From Ustilago trichophora (taxonomy: Eukaryota; Basidiomycota; Ustilaginomycetes; Ustilaginales; Ustilaginaceae), in the NCBI GenBank assembly GCA_900323505.1, contig OOIN01000022.1, forward strand, positions 1 through 64,000: a DNA stretch of 64,000 nt, written 5' to 3'. Position 1 is the first letter of the stretch; each line of letters begins with the position of its first letter. The notes beneath the pieces are model-generated. The model saw only the letters and a list, made by a program, of their open reading frames with translations. It had not been told where the DNA came from and did not search any database. The translations under genes were made by a program, and so were the position numbers. Below, piece by piece: positions 61,487-64,000 of the stretch.

Positions 61487-64000
61487 ATGACAGAGGCAGC
61501 GAGCCCACGCGCCCCCACCACATCTGCTGACCCGGCAGAAGCATTCACTCCGACCCAATCACGCTCCCCCATCGTCCTATCCGAAGCATGGAAGCAGTTG
61601 CACCTCACCTCTCCTGCGCATACATTGGGCACCCCTCCACGCAATGCCCCCACATCTCAATCGACTGTCAATGGCGATGAAGATGCCGACTCTTCAGACG
61701 ATGGCTTCCTCTCTGACCACAGCGAGGAGCTCCACCCTGAGACTGGCTTCGACCCTTTCCTGGCCGCAACCCGCAGAGCAAGACAGAACTCGAGCACCTC
61801 ACTTTTGGTTCCTAATGCAGCATCATCCACAACCTCGCCTGCAATCGATCCGTCTGCGTCAGGCTCTTCCTCTGCCACATCGGACCAAAGCATCGCCGCA
61901 AATGCAGTGCAGAGTCAGCAGGACCAACTCAAACAGCAGGAAGCATATCGTTGGTCTCGGATCGCAAAATACTGGAGCAAAGTGGTAGATGAGACCATGT
62001 TCGAAACAAAGCACCCCAAGCAGGGCACCATCGACCTCAGCAACAAGCACATCACCGACATTCTCCCCACCATCGCCGACCTCTCCCGCTTTGTCGCTCT
62101 TCCACCCCCGCGTTATGACCGAGACGACGAATCCGAATCACGTCCCTCGATCGAGCCCCAAAACTTGCTCCAGTCCAAGACAGGCGGACTAGTTCGTCAC
62201 GAATCCTATCTCGCTCCTTTCAGCGCTCACATTCACAACGACTCGGCTTCTTCAAAGACATCCACAGCCGCAAAGCGGATACTTTCCCGCAGTCAGTCGG
62301 CCTTCCAGCCCAGCTTTGGTCGTGCACAATCTTTCGCCCGCTCAAACAGTGCCATGAGTACACTCAGTTCGCGTTCTGCCGGCTCTTACCGTGATCACCG
62401 TGATCGTCAGGCGACGCTCAGCATCTTCCTCGGCTCCAATGCCCTCACTCGACTGCCGAGTGCCCTCTTCCAACTTCAGAATCTTCGCGTACTGTCATTG
62501 CGCTCCAACAAGCTCAAGTTCCTGCCCCCAGCCATCGGTGACCTGCACAACCTCTCAGAGCTTCATGTGCCCAACAACGAGCTCCAGTACCTTCCTGCCG
62601 AGATTCTCCGTCTCAAGCTCGACGTCTTCACTTGGTTCCCCAACCCTTTCTTGATCAAGCCACCCAAAACCGGCGTACTCACCGTTCGACCTCTTCTCTG
62701 CCATCGTGCAAGACGCATTCGCCAGCAGCAAACGCGTGGTAAACTAGCAGAGCTCGACGAGATCGATGAGGCCGATGATGCCTCCTCTACCACGCCTGTC
62801 AGGAATGATGCCAACAACGGAGATGATCTCGTCGTCCCAGTGTCACAACAGCCTCCGCCTCTGGTTCGTGCTCCTCTACCGAGCTCGTCTCGTCAGCAGA
62901 GGCATTTGGACCGCACTCGCTCCGAGATGCAAGTTGATGGCTTCCTGGCCAGGGGCATCGATCAGCTTCGTGTCGGTAGCTTTGCTTCGATCAGCGAACG
63001 CGATGTTGACGACAACAGCGACGATGCAAACAGCACTGATGCAGCTGACACTACCTTGGATCCCGACGACACTGCTTCGCAGCTGCCTGCCCTGGCCACA
63101 TCATCTGTGGGTGCCGTACCAGCCGCAGAAGAAGCCGGCGACGATGACGACGTAGAGCGAGAGCGACAGCGCATTCTTGAAGCTGCCTTTGAAGATGAAG
63201 ACGGAGCCGATGCATTCGATTTGACGCCATCGACAGACCATGGTGCTACGACTCGAGGTAAAGTGGCTGGTCGATCCCGCGTGCTCGGCAGCAAGCAGGT
63301 TTCGGGTTTACCGAGCCTGCAGGAGCTCTGCATCCGCAAGCTTCTCAGTCCTTACGACATCGCTGAAGCCGAGTCCCACGGCATCGCATCGCCTTTCCTC
63401 TCTCCCGTCGTCCAGACTTCGGGCGGTCCTCAACGACGGCGAAGCAGCAACAGCAGCAGGACCAACTCACGCACCGGCACGCCGCTCTTTGAGGCGCAGC
63501 AACGTCACCGGGCCACCTCGTTCGGCTCCAACGCTTCACGTGCCAGGAGCTTCAGCTCCAACGGCGGTCCCGAAGACAGCAAGTTTGGCAAGAGGGTCCC
63601 GACGCTGCTCGAGGCTTACGAGAACGGCACTCTACAGAGCCTCGTGGGCGAGCTGGGCCATGGACTGGTTCCGTTGCTGGAGGCAGCTCGTCGCAGCGCT
63701 ACGCAAGACTGGGGCACGCGGGCTAGGATGCGCAGAAGCTCTGCAGCAGCGGCAAAGAGAAGCGGTTTGGCGCGTGTACAATCGGTGGTGGATGCATTCC
63801 CCTCAACAGCTTCAAAAGAAGGTGGCGCACCATCCTCGACGGGCCCAACCAAACAGGCACCGGAAGAAGACGAATCATATGACGTGTTCGGAGGCGTCGA
63901 TGCACCTGGCTCGCTGGACCGCGGCGATGATGCATGCAGCAACCCCTGGTTCTCGCGATGCCCCAATCCGAAGCACTGCGAAGAAAGACTGCGCGAGTCG
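61487..64000 (+). CDS. Leucine-rich-repeat protein, 3' end beyond the window
   Basis: The frame is open from the ATG at 61487 to the last base (838 codons, no stop), so the gene is partial at the right edge. The N-terminus is Ser/Thr-rich. Residues about 310-375 hold LRRs of the LPxxIxxLxxLxxLxLxxNxL type: 'LSIFLGSNALTRLPSALFQL', 'NLRVLSLRSNKLKFLPPAIG', 'NLSELHVPNNELQYLPAEIL'. A helical, acidic/Ser-rich region follows, with 'LPSLQELCIRKLLSPYDIAE' (about 605-625), resembling a degenerate LRR cap. Near the end, 'NPWFSRCPNPKHCEE' has Cys/His spacing that could bind metal. Conserved fungal LRR protein of unknown role; no catalytic domain within the window. Confidence 0.82.
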   Translation, partial: MTEAASPRAPTTSADPAEAFTPTQSRSPIVLSEAWKQLHLTSPAHTLGTPPRNAPTSQSTVNGDEDADSSDDGFLSDHSEELHPETGFDPFLAATRRARQNSSTSLLVPNAASSTTSPAIDPSASGSSSATSDQSIAANAVQSQQDQLKQQEAYRWSRIAKYWSKVVDETMFETKHPKQGTIDLSNKHITDILPTIADLSRFVALPPPRYDRDDESESRPSIEPQNLLQSKTGGLVRHESYLAPFSAHIHNDSASSKTSTAAKRILSRSQSAFQPSFGRAQSFARSNSAMSTLSSRSAGSYRDHRDRQATLSIFLGSNALTRLPSALFQLQNLRVLSLRSNKLKFLPPAIGDLHNLSELHVPNNELQYLPAEILRLKLDVFTWFPNPFLIKPPKTGVLTVRPLLCHRARRIRQQQTRGKLAELDEIDEADDASSTTPVRNDANNGDDLVVPVSQQPPPLVRAPLPSSSRQQRHLDRTRSEMQVDGFLARGIDQLRVGSFASISERDVDDNSDDANSTDAADTTLDPDDTASQLPALATSSVGAVPAAEEAGDDDDVERERQRILEAAFEDEDGADAFDLTPSTDHGATTRGKVAGRSRVLGSKQVSGLPSLQELCIRKLLSPYDIAEAESHGIASPFLSPVVQTSGGPQRRRSSNSSRTNSRTGTPLFEAQQRHRATSFGSNASRARSFSSNGGPEDSKFGKRVPTLLEAYENGTLQSLVGELGHGLVPLLEAARRSATQDWGTRARMRRSSAAAAKRSGLARVQSVVDAFPSTASKEGGAPSSTGPTKQAPEEDESYDVFGGVDAPGSLDRGDDACSNPWFSRCPNPKHCEERLRES

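Noticed and set aside
6816..61487. A biosynthetic gene cluster or effector cluster
   Set aside because: The hydrolases, MFS transporter and GT2 gene are far apart and separated by housekeeping genes; no core synthase or run of small secreted Cys-rich proteins is present.
1..64000. CRISPR arrays, bacterial operons, integrative elements, rRNA genes
   Set aside because: No regularly spaced repeats, no prokaryotic gene organisation and no rRNA-like sequence were seen; introns and telomere repeats mark this as eukaryotic chromosomal DNA.

Overview
The window begins at a chromosome end: the first 131 bases are an uninterrupted CCCTAA array, the C-strand orientation expected at a left telomere. The rest is a eukaryotic, fungal gene landscape: compact genes, few short introns (about 70-300 bp, mostly GTAAGT/GTACGT donors), CT-rich leaders, and fungal-specific families (RIM20/PalA, DASH Hsk3, GPI-type secreted PLC-like protein, type II membrane GH16 protein). 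The overall protein character suggests a basidiomycete smut fungus (Ustilaginaceae). That assignment is inference; no sequence comparison was run.

Layout. 0-6.3 kb is a decayed subtelomere: a gene-free stretch, then two truncated retroelements facing each other. A tyrosine-recombinase/DIRS-like gag plus start of reverse transcriptase lies on + (about 1.55-3.6 kb), and a Ty3/gypsy gag-protease relic lies on - (about 4.5-6.3 kb). From 6.8 kb the chromosome is ordinary core genome: CLC chloride transporter, a single-pass Ser-rich membrane protein, TSR2, RIM20/PalA, a secreted PLC-X protein and a DHA1-type MFS transporter (to 22.1 kb). After a 5.7-kb stretch with no confident gene come a CSC1/OSCA-type channel, DASH subunit HSK3 (a small two-exon gene), a frameshifted large protein with the GRPLW-type motif of an expanded basidiomycete family, SmB, a small heat-shock protein with a mitochondrial-looking N-terminus and a GH16 membrane protein (to 41.2 kb). 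A second 5-kb gene-poor stretch precedes a BcsA-like GT2 glycosyltransferase, an alpha/beta hydrolase, a six-BRCT Brc1/Rtt107 scaffold, a Yra1/ALYREF mRNA export adaptor, a class-C beta-lactamase-fold hydrolase and an LRR protein that runs off the right edge.

The genes do not form one pathway or cluster. They are housekeeping genes (splicing, mRNA export, ribosome assembly, kinetochore, DNA repair, pH signalling) interspersed with membrane and cell-wall functions. Exon structures were worked out by hand for PLC, MFS, HSK3, SmB, the alpha/beta hydrolase, BRC1, YRA1 and the beta-lactamase-fold gene; each gives an uninterrupted frame across canonical GT-AG introns.

Points worth a second look: a recurrent palindromic motif (GTACTGTAC / GTACAGTAC) found repeatedly in intergenic and promoter DNA; five in-frame TGA stops in the gypsy relic that all sit in TTGA context where TCGA (Arg) would keep the frame; the frameshifted GRPLW-family gene with a 15-bp tandem repeat in its leader; and a possible approximately 1-kb 5' intron in the YRA1 homologue.
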